A DNA stretch of 33,517 bases from a virus, in the IMG/VR virus record IMGVR_UViG_3300031539_000164, positions 1 to 33,517 of that record. One strand, 5' to 3'. A model generated the notes under the pieces. It was not told the origin of the DNA, made no database searches, and saw only the letters and a list, made by a program, of their open reading frames with translations. The position numbers were made by a program, and so were the translations under genes. Position 1 is the first letter of the stretch. Each line of letters begins with the position of its first letter. Shown in pieces: positions 12,200-20,667 of the stretch.

Positions 12200-14757
12200 A
12201 CGATCAAATCCGTGTTCGTGCTTAAAACCGTGCCGGTCGTGAAAGTTTCGCCACTTTCCAAGATCATCATCGTATACTCGCGCAACACGCCGGTGTAATT
12301 GACAACATCGTCCCCGTCTTCGTCACACGCGATTGTCAACCCGAGTTCGGGCACGCCGGGCATGACACCCTGATATTTATAGTGCCGTTGTCCCTGCATT
12401 CGCAGACTCGCGAGCAGTTGCAGGCGGGCAATCGATATCGCCGCCGCATCGGTCGATGCGCCGATTGACATGTTTTTAACTCGTTGACAACCCGCGACCC
12501 CGGTCGATGCCTTGACGCCTCCGCGCATCTTTTCAAAACTTGCCGGAGCATAGTAGTAATTCGGGTTTCCCTTTGTCGTGTCGGTAAGCTGGCATTCGGC
12601 GTATTTGACGACATCCGCGTTGACTTCGATATCGAAAATTTGAAACCATCGCCTTGCATCGCCCCACCATGCGCCTTGAGGATTTCCGTCACAATTCGGT
12701 AATGCTTCTATTCGCAGTCTCAAAGCGTTCGCCTGCTTAATGGCTATTTCGTCAAATTCGACCGCGACCCATTTCGCTTTTATATTGTCGGTGTTTTGCG
12801 ACGCTTCGCAGCCTATGTCGTACCAAGTTGACGATGCCGAATCGTGAGTGCCCGTACTGTAATCATTGCAACCTTCCCATCGGAAATGGAGACTTCCCGA
12901 ATAACCGCCCGCGCCGACGCGCATCGCTATTCTTTTCAGCGTAACCACGGGCGGTGTCGCGCCCGCGCCGAACCAGATGTGCAGTAAATCAGTTACGGGA
13001 TATGTCGGCACGTATTGGTAGACCGCAACTAATTTAGTTTTCGGGTCGTCGTCGAATATCCGCGCCATACCAAAGTTTCCAGCCGCCGTGCTTGCGGCAT
13101 CGTACATGTCGTTATATTTTTCCGCCTCGGAATTCCACGCGTAAAAGTTCGACGGCGTGTTATCGCCGATTCCGGCGGCGTGATTATGCCAGCCCCATTG
13201 TGCATTGCATCTATTCAAGGTCTGATCGTCGGTGTACTCAACCCTCACCGCCGAATAAACATCGTCAAGTCCCTTTTCTTCTTCGATGTAAGAGCAGTTC
13301 GGGAGCGTAATAGTCGGCGAACCGTCGTCGCTTATGACTTTCAGCCGAAACTTCCCGGTCGAGTGCTTAAACCAGAACTTCACCTCGTTTTCGAGCGAGA
13401 TCGATCGAATGAAGTCCTGAATCGCATCCCAGACGTAACGCGGCTTTTCCTGCGGGTCGTATTCGTAGCGGTTAATTTTTATCGCGTCGGTTGTCGAGTC
13501 GAGATCGAGATCACCCGCGACGAATCCCGGACCGAGCGATGCCGCCGGACCCAACATCATTTCGTTTATGACCGTATTAACCGAAACAGCCGCCGCGTCT
13601 TCTTCGTCGTAAATCGAATAGGTTCCGCGATAAACCGCGGTCGAATCCCACGGTTCCGACAGCACGAGACATCCGAGTTTGTAAACAAATTCCCACTTCG
13701 CGCCTCGCCTGATTTCCTCCCAGTCCGTGCCGCCGTCCGGATCGGATTCGATTGTGTATGTTCGCGGCGCAATTTGCATCCCGAGTTTTTCCTGCACGGT
13801 TGCGCCCTCCGTGTGAGTTGCACCGACAGTCCCGAGACAAGCGCGAACGCAATTCGTCAAGCGATACTTTCCATCGGCCTCGCTGTTATCGTAGCCGTCG
13901 AAATAAATCCACTCATCATCGATTTGCACCCAACCGCGAGGCACGAACGATTTCAAAGTTGTCGATAAAATAATTGTTGTCGCGACCGCCGTCAAATTGC
14001 CGCCTACCCCATCGACATAAAGCGTGTCCGATGCGCCGTCGATATAGCAAATGGCACCTTCCACATAAACAAGACCGTCGGCTGTATCGTCGGTAAGCCC
14101 GGATGTTATGATAATCGTAAACGTACCGTTGAATGTCGCGTTTCCGTCGCATTCGTATAGGCCGTCGTTCGACGATGAGCCGCGAATCTTAAACTTGCGA
14201 CCGTCTTTAAAATAATCGGTGTAATCTCCGGTAAGCGTTACGGTGTCAGGGTGAAATATCGCAGTTATATCGTACACCGTTTTCGGATCGGGCCACAGCG
14301 TATCGCCCTCGAATGAACCGTAATTGTCATCAGTTAAAAGTGAAACATCGGTTAATAGGATCGTCGGCGATTCAAGCATCCATGTCCGATCCCCGCTTTG
14401 ATTCACAACCAGTGTTTGCGCGAGAATCCCATCCCAACCCCAACATGTCACCATCAAATAAATCCCGTCGAGTACCTGGACGAATTTCGGCTTCCACATC
14501 ACGTAGCCGCGAAAATGATAATTAGCTCCCTCCTGAATCAGGACAGTCGAATTTTGTTGAAGCGGATTGTTATTGTCGTCTGTTTCGAGTGAGTATTTTG
14601 ACGCGACATCGGACTTGATAAAAAAAATGCACATGGATATCGTGTTGAAGGCATGCTTCTTCGTGAACGGAGGCGCGATGGGAACCGTGGCGGACGAACA
14701 TCCGCCGCCGGTGTAATTATGCGTCGGGTTCGATATTGTGGCTGTGATCGTCGGCAT
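12196..14757 (-). CDS. Large tail-tip protein, 853 aa
   Basis: This is the largest protein of the genome. It follows the tape measure and a Dit-position protein and precedes the fibre, so it is most likely the tail-tip hub or tail-associated protein. The sequence is beta-rich (SCIDG-type turns, many Thr/Ser/Asp) with no lysozyme or peptidase motif that I can see. Residues 172-234 are a domain also present in the 363-aa tail gene (DYFKDGRKFKIRGSSSNDGL, then YECDG). The later part (about 620-760) looks like a carbohydrate-binding jelly-roll stretch: FRWEGCNDYSTGTHDS and WVAVEFDEIAIKQANALRLR resemble discoidin/F5-8 type domains. It overlaps the preceding 64-aa gene by about 40 bases. Confidence 0.7.
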   Translation of the reverse strand: MPTITATISNPTHNYTGGGCSSATVPIAPPFTKKHAFNTISMCIFFIKSDVASKYSLETDDNNNPLQQNSTVLIQEGANYHFRGYVMWKPKFVQVLDGIYLMVTCWGWDGILAQTLVVNQSGDRTWMLESPTILLTDVSLLTDDNYGSFEGDTLWPDPKTVYDITAIFHPDTVTLTGDYTDYFKDGRKFKIRGSSSNDGLYECDGNATFNGTFTIIITSGLTDDTADGLVYVEGAICYIDGASDTLYVDGVGGNLTAVATTIILSTTLKSFVPRGWVQIDDEWIYFDGYDNSEADGKYRLTNCVRACLGTVGATHTEGATVQEKLGMQIAPRTYTIESDPDGGTDWEEIRRGAKWEFVYKLGCLVLSEPWDSTAVYRGTYSIYDEEDAAAVSVNTVINEMMLGPAASLGPGFVAGDLDLDSTTDAIKINRYEYDPQEKPRYVWDAIQDFIRSISLENEVKFWFKHSTGKFRLKVISDDGSPTITLPNCSYIEEEKGLDDVYSAVRVEYTDDQTLNRCNAQWGWHNHAAGIGDNTPSNFYAWNSEAEKYNDMYDAASTAAGNFGMARIFDDDPKTKLVAVYQYVPTYPVTDLLHIWFGAGATPPVVTLKRIAMRVGAGGYSGSLHFRWEGCNDYSTGTHDSASSTWYDIGCEASQNTDNIKAKWVAVEFDEIAIKQANALRLRIEALPNCDGNPQGAWWGDARRWFQIFDIEVNADVVKYAECQLTDTTKGNPNYYYAPASFEKMRGGVKASTGVAGCQRVKNMSIGASTDAAAISIARLQLLASLRMQGQRHYKYQGVMPGVPELGLTIACDEDGDDVVNYTGVLREYTMMILESGETFTTGTVLSTNTDLIV

Positions 14758-14911
14758 TTTTAGGAACCGTCAGGTAGTAAACGACCGCGAAAAGAGAAAA
14801 TAAAACTCCCATCCAAAAAGCGGTGAACGGGTCGCGGTTTTTCGACAGAGCAAGATTACGGCAAACGAGCCCCGCGAGAATCCAACATGCGATTGCAAAC
14901 ACCCAAGTCAT
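14717..14911 (-). CDS. Small membrane protein within the tail module, 64 aa
   Basis: Two hydrophobic helices are visible: residues about 3-19 (WVFAIACWILAGLVCRN) and 33-48 (WMGVLFSLFAVVYYLTV), joined by a charged loop (SKNRDPFTAF), and a polar tail with His and Asp. Its ATG overlaps the upstream stop (ATGA) and its end overlaps the large tail-tip gene. A membrane protein between tail genes is unusual. It could be a superinfection-exclusion or lysis factor, or it could act when the tail meets the membrane. Confidence 0.68.
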   Translation of the reverse strand: MTWVFAIACWILAGLVCRNLALSKNRDPFTAFWMGVLFSLFAVVYYLTVPKNADDHSHNIEPDA

Positions 14912-15999
14912 AGCGTCCTCCCCGTCAGCGAGTCCATCGTTGCGATATTGTCTATGACAAATTCGAGTGGATAATATGCGCCAGGCGCTAGTCCCATTTT
15001 ACCGGGCGTTTTGAAAACATCGGGGATGTTCACGAGAAAGCCCCGGAAATATCTGTAGTACGGATCGTATTGCGGATAAAGAATCCCCGGCGTGTTGAGC
15101 TCCTGAACGATGTATAGTTTAGTTTGATAGAGTTCCCATGAACAAAGCAGGCTCACATAATCCATATCCGAACCAAACGAAACTGCCGTCGCGTTAATGG
15201 TGTATTTGTTCGGACCCTTATATGTGATGTCCTTTTTATTCCAGTATCCGTTTATATCCTGAAAAAATCTCTCTTGCTCGAATTTCGGCCCCTCTGCATG
15301 AAGCGGAGCGGCAAGCGTCAGGTGCCGTTTCAAATGGTAAGCCGTCGGCACCGGATAGGGCGTGTCGTCCTGTCGGATGTTAATCCAGTAAGCCTCGTCC
15401 CCGTCAACGGTCGAAAGCCCCCAATCGCTCTCGATATCGAACAAGACCCAACCGCTTTGCGTGTATTCAAGCGTTCGGTCATAACGAACCGTGAGGGGGG
15501 CCCAGATCGAATGTGCCGCGATTGTCCCGTCGTCCGTATCGGCTGCCAATGTTTCGACAACGGTTATAGTCGTGTTCGGATCGGAATAGGTCGAATCTCC
15601 GTCACAGGTGTAAACCCCATCAATAAGGCCGCCGCTTGATCCGGTTATTGTGAAAGTGTATCCATCCTTAAATTTCAAATGGACATCAGCGGCTACGGTC
15701 AAGGTATGATTTAGTGTTGTGGATGCAATCGGGTAATCCGTGCTCGTTATCGAATATTTATAACTAAAAGTTCCGAGTCCGACACCCGCCGTGCCGATTT
15801 TGTGACCGAACGAATTAAATGTGGTGTCCTTGCCGATAAAAAGGATGTCCGCCGGTTGCCCCCAGAGCGCGAATGCCGCGCCCGCGATTGCGACAGCCTC
15901 ATCGTCGAGATCGACGAACGCCGTCGCGCTCGCGTCCCACAATCTGCAATAATCAAGGTTGTCCGAATACTGTTCGATTTCAAGCGTTCCGTCGGTCAT
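14908..15999 (-). CDS. Distal-tail-position protein, 363 aa
   Basis: It directly follows the tape measure (ATGA overlap), which is where siphoviruses encode the distal tail (Dit) protein. The sequence is beta-rich with many Thr/Asp turns. Residues 98-160 contain a domain shared with the 853-aa neighbour (VHLKFKDGYTFTITGSSGGL, then YTCDG). I do not recognise a Dit signature by sequence, so the call rests on position and on the shared tail domain. It might be an unusual Dit carrying an extra domain. Confidence 0.62.
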   Translation of the reverse strand: MTDGTLEIEQYSDNLDYCRLWDASATAFVDLDDEAVAIAGAAFALWGQPADILFIGKDTTFNSFGHKIGTAGVGLGTFSYKYSITSTDYPIASTTLNHTLTVAADVHLKFKDGYTFTITGSSGGLIDGVYTCDGDSTYSDPNTTITVVETLAADTDDGTIAAHSIWAPLTVRYDRTLEYTQSGWVLFDIESDWGLSTVDGDEAYWINIRQDDTPYPVPTAYHLKRHLTLAAPLHAEGPKFEQERFFQDINGYWNKKDITYKGPNKYTINATAVSFGSDMDYVSLLCSWELYQTKLYIVQELNTPGILYPQYDPYYRYFRGFLVNIPDVFKTPGKMGLAPGAYYPLEFVIDNIATMDSLTGRTL

Positions 16000-17549
16000 A
16001 TCGCGTTAATCCCCATTGCCTGTTTCGCGAGCGAATCAAGCGTTGTTATCCCGACTTGTGAAAGGCCGGTTTTGGAAATATTTAGAATAGCCGTCGCGAG
16101 GTCGCCCTTCGCAACTTCCTTGACGTATACCGGCTCGCTCGGAGTCTGTCCGCGTTGTTTCCCCATGCCGAATAAGCCGCCGATTAATCCGAGAGCCATC
16201 CCAGCCGGGCCGCCGACGAGCGCGCCCGCGCCCGAGAATAGCGCGGATGCCGCGCCAGCCCCGCCGCCGTACATCGCACCCGATGCGACACCCCCGGCAA
16301 GTCCCCACATCGCGTCGTTCGTCCAGGGCGATACGGCTCCGGGTTCAGGCGGGGTGAATGAGTAGCCGCCCTTTTTTGCGCGGAGCATATCCATGCGTGA
16401 AGCGTTTTCAGCACGATTCCAATAAGGTGTATATCTAAACGAATCCTGAATGGACATTCCTTCCGGCATTTCTGAACGTACCCGAACCGGCTCAACCCAT
16501 CGCCCGGCCCTCATTTCCTCCATATAAAATTCATAGGCTTCACGATCCGCTTTTTCTTCCTTGTAACGCGATATCATTTCCAAATTAGGGGCAAGCGAAC
16601 TCCACCAATCGGTAGCTTTTGGTACCGCCCCTGCGCCGCCACCACCCGTTTTTACTTGAGGCTTCGTGGGAATCGCTGGCTTTCCGCCAGCGTAAAGATA
16701 ATCTCTTAATAATCCTTCTTCAGGTTTATTCAATAGATCATAGAGTTTTTCTTTTTCCGTTTTATCACGCCAGTAACCTTGAGAAATTCCGGGAATACCG
16801 GAATCGCTCCAAATCTGTCCTTCATGGCTTTCTTCCTTGCTTTTGAAGTAAGGATCAAGCGCGAGTTTCGCTCCCCCGATCAAAATTATCAGAGCGGTTA
16901 TTTCGATAGCTGCCAACGAAGCGGAAATTTTCAAAGCGTCAAACCATCCTTTCAAAATTCCGACGGCAATGGCCATGTCGGATAAGCCCTTCACAACAGG
17001 CCCGGCGATAAGCGCAATAGCCGCTAATTTTATCTGTGCTTCCTTCGCCTCATCCGACTGATTCCCCCACGCCTCTGCCATGTCGCCCAAAACCTCGATG
17101 ACCTCTTTACCCTGATCGACAAATTCCTTCATCACCGGCGCGACGGCTTCCGCGAGTTGAACGCGAGCTTCAATCGTCGAATCCTTGAAATCGTCCATCG
17201 AATCGCGCAATGCGTACATGCTTGCGCGACCCTCTGCTGACAGCTTGTCCATCGCCTCGGGCATTTCGAGGAGCTTGATCGTGGAGAGTGCCGCCGCCGT
17301 GCCGATTGCGGTGAGCGGGACTGTGACGTGTTGCGTGAGGATGCCGCCGAGCCGTGCGCCTTTTTCGCCGAAAGACATCAACGCTTTACCGGCATCGTCG
17401 AAATCCGATTTTAATTTCTTAGTTGTCTCCTCGCCCTTTTTTTGAATGTCCGTAAGCGATTTATCGACTTCATCCTTTCCGTAAAGTTCGATATACGCCT
17501 TCAGGACGGGGCCGCTCATTTCGCCTAGATTTGAATATCTTGCAGGCAT
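15996..17549 (-). CDS. Tail tape measure protein, 517 aa
   Basis: The tape measure sets tail length and passes into the cell with the DNA. The protein begins with a helical, charged region (KDEVDKSLTDIQKKGEETTK), has hydrophobic helices near residues 70-95 and 175-245 (AALSTIKLL; LAAIALIAGPVVKGLSDMA; IEITALIILIGGAKLAL), and a glycine/alanine-rich segment near 420-470 (GLAGGVASGAMYGGGAGAAS). This fits the family, and it lies after the assembly chaperones. At about 0.15 nm per residue the tail would be near 78 nm. The ATG at 17547-17549 forms TAATG with the upstream stop; a second ATG at 17517-17519 (residue 11) has an AGG six bases before it and is a possible start. Confidence 0.85.
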   Translation of the reverse strand: MPARYSNLGEMSGPVLKAYIELYGKDEVDKSLTDIQKKGEETTKKLKSDFDDAGKALMSFGEKGARLGGILTQHVTVPLTAIGTAAALSTIKLLEMPEAMDKLSAEGRASMYALRDSMDDFKDSTIEARVQLAEAVAPVMKEFVDQGKEVIEVLGDMAEAWGNQSDEAKEAQIKLAAIALIAGPVVKGLSDMAIAVGILKGWFDALKISASLAAIEITALIILIGGAKLALDPYFKSKEESHEGQIWSDSGIPGISQGYWRDKTEKEKLYDLLNKPEEGLLRDYLYAGGKPAIPTKPQVKTGGGGAGAVPKATDWWSSLAPNLEMISRYKEEKADREAYEFYMEEMRAGRWVEPVRVRSEMPEGMSIQDSFRYTPYWNRAENASRMDMLRAKKGGYSFTPPEPGAVSPWTNDAMWGLAGGVASGAMYGGGAGAASALFSGAGALVGGPAGMALGLIGGLFGMGKQRGQTPSEPVYVKEVAKGDLATAILNISKTGLSQVGITTLDSLAKQAMGINAI

Positions 17550-17854
17550 TATATTCTCGTTTGTGCTTCTCGCTCCTCCGCTTTCAATCGCTCCTGCTCA
17601 TTGTAAAATCCTGTCAACAAATCGATCATTTCCGTGTACCAGTTCGGCTGATCCTCCCACGCGCCTTCGGCCAAAAGATGACCGCCCTTGTAAGCCGCGT
17701 GAATAGACGCGAAATAGTTAATATGCGGACTGACTGTTTTCCATATGCAACCCTTAACAATGATCGGCTCATATCGGCCTTCCGCAGTGATTACGTGATC
17801 GATCTCCGTTCCGTCCCGACATGTGCATGTTCGCTCGTCTCCCGTGCATTTCAC
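17549..17854 (-). CDS. Tail assembly chaperone, downstream (T-like) part expressed by -1 frameshift
   Basis: This frame has no good start of its own: its first start-like codon is a GTG at 17852-17854 with no SD. It continues the -1 frame of the 152-aa gene from the slippery site at 17878-17884. A -1 shift would give a fusion of 144 + 109 residues, 253 in all. The position between tail tube and tape measure is exactly where lambda gpG and gpG-T lie. The product is helical with a C-terminal charged helix (FYNEQERLKAEEREAQTR). Whether the GTG is also used is unknown. The reading as gpG-T-type chaperone is inferred from position and the frameshift signal, not from sequence similarity. Confidence 0.75.
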   Translation of the reverse strand: MKCTGDERTCTCRDGTEIDHVITAEGRYEPIIVKGCIWKTVSPHINYFASIHAAYKGGHLLAEGAWEDQPNWYTEMIDLLTGFYNEQERLKAEEREAQTRI

Positions 17855-17884
17855 TCCGGAGTAGACGAGCCTGGCGTATTTTTT
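17833..17884 (-). promoter_or_regulatory. Programmed -1 ribosomal frameshift signal
   Basis: On the minus strand the heptamer A-AAA-AAT (17884-17878) is in the correct phase within the 152-aa gene. Seven bases later comes a perfect 8-bp stem, GCTCGTCT (17870-17863) with AGACGAGC (17840-17833), enclosing 22 bases. The -1 frame after the shift starts TAC-GCC-AGG and joins the 101-codon frame with no stop. Slippery site, spacer and structure all match the classical pattern. Confidence 0.85.
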
Positions 17885-18309
17885 AACGCCTCGCTATCCT
17901 CCTCCGATACGTCGTTCCCGCTTTGAATAGCAACGAGAATTTCATCGAACAGGATTTTTGGGATTCGGTTAATGCACTCATCCTTAACTCGCTTGATGAA
18001 TTTGCGGCCAACGCGGGTTTCGTCGAATTCGAGTTCCAAACCTTCCAGACCCGAAAGGGCTTTCAGGCCGAAACCCACAATGTCGTAAGACGCGCCGCCC
18101 GAATCGTATGTATATTCCCGCTCGCGTGTAAATTTCTTTTTACATTCGGGACATAACAATTCCCGCTTTTCGCCCTCGTTCTCGTGCAGGTTGATACCCT
18201 GAATGTGGCTTACGATCTGATTTGTAAGCGGTTCGATCTCGAACGTAACAGTCGCGTCACATTGCGCCGTTATCGTTCTCACTTGATACTTTTCCGGTAA
18301 TGCTTTCAT
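17851..18309 (-). CDS. Tail assembly chaperone, upstream (G-like) part, 152 aa
   Basis: It lies directly after the tail tube gene and before the tape measure. AGGAG stands ten bases before its ATG. Residues 53-56 are a CPEC knuckle (LLCPECKKKF), which is not typical for these chaperones. The C-terminal half is helical and acidic (VSEEDSEALKN), and the slippery sequence encodes Lys143-Asn144, eight residues before the stop. In phages such as lambda the unshifted and shifted proteins coat the tape measure during tail assembly; I infer the same role here. Confidence 0.75.
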   Translation of the reverse strand: MKALPEKYQVRTITAQCDATVTFEIEPLTNQIVSHIQGINLHENEGEKRELLCPECKKKFTREREYTYDSGGASYDIVGFGLKALSGLEGLELEFDETRVGRKFIKRVKDECINRIPKILFDEILVAIQSGNDVSEEDSEALKNTPGSSTPE

Positions 18310-18336
18310 GCTCGCTTATCTCCTGTCATTTTGTTT

Positions 18337-19287
18337 TTATGTGAATGATATTATGATCGGTGAACCCGTCGCCCAGTCCATCCGCATGTTAATCCGTGCA
18401 CAATTTATTCCGCGGACATCGGTCACGCGGGGCACATCGGTGAGATATCCGTCTCCTGCTATTGATATAACGTATCCCGCCCCGGAACCTATTGCACACT
18501 CGAACGGGAGAAGGGTTCCCGCCGCGAGATCGGTGTAATAATTTTCGGTTGTGAATGACGGGTATGTTACGAGGAAGGAGATCGTCGGGTTCATCATCGT
18601 GAAATTCGGATCGGCAACGCCGCCGTCGGCACCTATACTGAGATTCGGCGAATCGTTACCCGCTCCCGAATTGATCGTGATTTCCTTGAATACGAGCGAG
18701 TCCTCATTCAGCTTGACCGTGCCTCCGATTGCCGCCGGAGCCGCGCCGCCGTTCGTAAGCGTATCGGTCAACGCCGCGCCTTCAGTCGGGACGGTCATTA
18801 TCCCGTCGAAATTCCAGTCGCACATGATCGGCTGCCCGGCCACTATGCGGAACGCGACGTTGCCAAGAGCGTTCGAACAGTTCTGTAAAAGGTTTTTATT
18901 CGTTACCGCCTCTATTCCCATCGATGTTGTGAGATCGACTGCCGTCAGATCATCCGGGTTTCCCGTCGCGGTGTAAGTCGCCGAGGTTGTCCCGGTTGCA
19001 GGCGGACCACCGCCGACAAGCGTCTCCTTCCATCCGCATCCTTTAAGTAGGTATCCATCCGGAGGAACTTTCGCGCCCGCCGAACTTCCCGAAGGATTGA
19101 GGCGGGTCGTAAACGACAGCCGCGAATACAACCCGCCCGCGACTGGAGGCTGTAAACGATTGAACGGATATTGTCCGGTGTCGTCGAAAACAATCGCCTG
19201 AACCGGATCGATGCTCAAATTGGAAACGGAGCGGGTAATGGAATTGAACCCGACCCGCGTTAATCTCGTTACATGTGGACTTGCCAT
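18337..19287 (-). CDS. Major tail tube protein, 316 aa
   Basis: The product of this gene should stack as hexameric rings around the tape measure. It is beta-rich with long Gly/Thr/Ser stretches, and its central segment (LLQNCSNALGNVAFRIVAGQ, then MCDWNFDGIM) resembles the gpV-like tail tube fold, where a strand pair is followed by an F-x-G turn. Its position after the tail terminator gene and before the chaperone pair supports this. AGGAG lies upstream of the start. At 316 residues it is longer than lambda gpV (246), so it may have an extra surface domain. No alternative assignment fits the order of genes as well. Confidence 0.78.
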   Translation of the reverse strand: MASPHVTRLTRVGFNSITRSVSNLSIDPVQAIVFDDTGQYPFNRLQPPVAGGLYSRLSFTTRLNPSGSSAGAKVPPDGYLLKGCGWKETLVGGGPPATGTTSATYTATGNPDDLTAVDLTTSMGIEAVTNKNLLQNCSNALGNVAFRIVAGQPIMCDWNFDGIMTVPTEGAALTDTLTNGGAAPAAIGGTVKLNEDSLVFKEITINSGAGNDSPNLSIGADGGVADPNFTMMNPTISFLVTYPSFTTENYYTDLAAGTLLPFECAIGSGAGYVISIAGDGYLTDVPRVTDVRGINCARINMRMDWATGSPIIISFT

Positions 19288-19304
19288 TTCATTCGCTCCT
19301 AAAC

Positions 19305-19712
19305 TTAGTATGTGTATCTAACTATCATAACGAATTCGACCTCACCCATGATCGGCTGCTGTGTAGTGCTTGAAAGCATGACCGCCGGGTAGTGTCGAAT
19401 GGGTTGTATGATTAAAACGCCCAATGCGTTCAGGACTGCCAGTTTCGATGCGCTTAGCCAGAGCTTTATAAGTTCTTCGATTGCAAGCTCGCACTCCTCA
19501 TCACTGTGCGCCCAAACGGAAACGGTGAAGGAAAATTCCCGGTCGAGAACCTGCGTCATGTCGAAATTGACCCCGCCACCGCCGAAAACGAGAAGCTCCG
19601 CAAACGGGTAATTTATCTTTTCGCTCGAAATTCCCGCGACGCATTTCGCAATCGACGTTGTTTCGATGTCGGTTATAAGCTGTGTTTTTATCGCGCTTAA
19701 AATGCTCGCCAT
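19305..19712 (-). CDS. Tail terminator-like protein, 135 aa
   Basis: The start is the ATG at 19710-19712, which forms TAATG with the upstream stop; the reading from 19805 is an arginine-rich extension over another gene. The product is an alpha/beta protein: N-terminal helix (ILSAIKTQLITDIET), strands, an acidic helix (DEECELAIEELIKLWLSA), and final strands (GEVEFVMIVRYTY). Length and pattern fit the gpU/gp17-like tail terminators that cap the tail tube, and it directly precedes the tail tube gene. The assignment is by position and fold pattern. Confidence 0.62.
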   Translation of the reverse strand: MASILSAIKTQLITDIETTSIAKCVAGISSEKINYPFAELLVFGGGGVNFDMTQVLDREFSFTVSVWAHSDEECELAIEELIKLWLSASKLAVLNALGVLIIQPIRHYPAVMLSSTTQQPIMGEVEFVMIVRYTY

Positions 19713-20245
19713 TATGTTTTCGGCTTCCCTTCCGCCATTAATGCGGCTTCCAGAGCGTATCGTGCGATATCGACGAGATTCAACATCCCGCCGCCGCCTT
19801 CCCACTGGACTTTCAGCGGAGGGCCTAAAAGATTTTCCGGTTGACTCGCGAAATCGGCCAAAGCGTCCATGACGTAATGCTGTCCTGGCAAATCAAAGCC
19901 CTTGCGCTTCGTGAAGAAAACGGTTTCCCCGCCGATCTCCGCAACCATGACTTTCCCCGGCGGGCACTCATAAGGCGGGATATATCCGCCGGTATCCTGA
20001 ATACGCGCATAGGGAAGCGGGTTGTCAAGTATAACCGTCCCGTCGGATTTCAATCGAACCGTGCCCGGGTCACTCCACGATGCCCGTAATGCGCCCGTAT
20101 CGACCGGGGAATGTTTCGCGAGAAGTCCGCGCAATTCACGCGCTCGATCGGTCGTCGAGATTTCGACAAGGCTTAAATATCTATCGGCGAATTCTAAAGC
20201 GATGGTCTTCCTCCGGTTTCGCCTTTTCGCGCCCAGCGAACCCAC
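19712..20245 (-). CDS. HK97 gp10-like tail completion protein, second copy, 177 aa
   Basis: The motif SPVDTGALRASWSDP followed by NPLPYARIQDTGGYIPP is the hallmark of the HK97-gp10-like family, which joins head and tail. It is the second such gene in a row. Its start is unclear: the GTG at 20243-20245 overlaps the preceding gene by 52 bases and has only a distant AAGGG. In contrast, an optimal GGAGG stands six bases before an ATC codon (20201-20203, residue 15). The gene ends with TAATG into the tail terminator gene. It may form heteromers with its upstream paralogue. Confidence 0.72.
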   Translation of the reverse strand: MGSLGAKRRNRRKTIALEFADRYLSLVEISTTDRARELRGLLAKHSPVDTGALRASWSDPGTVRLKSDGTVILDNPLPYARIQDTGGYIPPYECPPGKVMVAEIGGETVFFTKRKGFDLPGQHYVMDALADFASQPENLLGPPLKVQWEGGGGMLNLVDIARYALEAALMAEGKPKT

Positions 20246-20667
20246 GTGAACCGTCTTCCCTTCATTAGGTCTTCAAGCCAAGATTTAACGCCGTTTTCTA
20301 CGAAGTGTTTGCCGCGAATTCTGTTCGCTCTCATCAATACCGACTTAAAAAAGACGCGCCGTCCGTGCCACATGAAACTCAAAGCCTTTTTGAATCGCGG
20401 ATAAATCCGGATATCCCGGCTCGGCCCGCCGAAATTCTGAATAGCGGCATAGCGCGCCGCCGTCGCGGGCGGTTCGACGGCTACGGTGATAACGGTTTCC
20501 TCTTTGTTTATAACGGCGGATGTGGGATTGTCGAAAGCGTGTCGCAATGCGCCCGACGCATAGGGCGTATGATTCTGAATGCACCGGCGCAAGTGTGCGA
20601 GTTGGAAATCCCAATCGACAACGAGCGGGCGATCCCAGCCAAGTTTTATTGTTTCGCCGTTCGTCAT
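20194..20667 (-). CDS. HK97 gp10-like tail completion protein, first copy, 157 aa
   Basis: The region TPYASGALRHAFDNP, then AARYAAIQNFGGPSRDIRIY and a Trp/Phe strand (ALSFMWHGRRVFFKSV), and a C-terminal GKHFVENG, follow the HK97-gp10-like order of helix, loop and strands. Such proteins close the head-tail joint. The ATG at 20665-20667 overlaps the TGA of a 13-codon frame upstream. The C-terminus is basic. Sequence divergence from the following gp10-like gene is large, so the duplication is old or the two were acquired apart. Confidence 0.75.
   Translation of the reverse strand: MTNGETIKLGWDRPLVVDWDFQLAHLRRCIQNHTPYASGALRHAFDNPTSAVINKEETVITVAVEPPATAARYAAIQNFGGPSRDIRIYPRFKKALSFMWHGRRVFFKSVLMRANRIRGKHFVENGVKSWLEDLMKGRRFTWVRWARKGETGGRPSL

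Noticed and set aside
13180-13968. 262-codon plus-strand frame
   Set aside because: It is fully antisense to the 853-aa tail gene, Arg/Cys-rich, without SD or domain.
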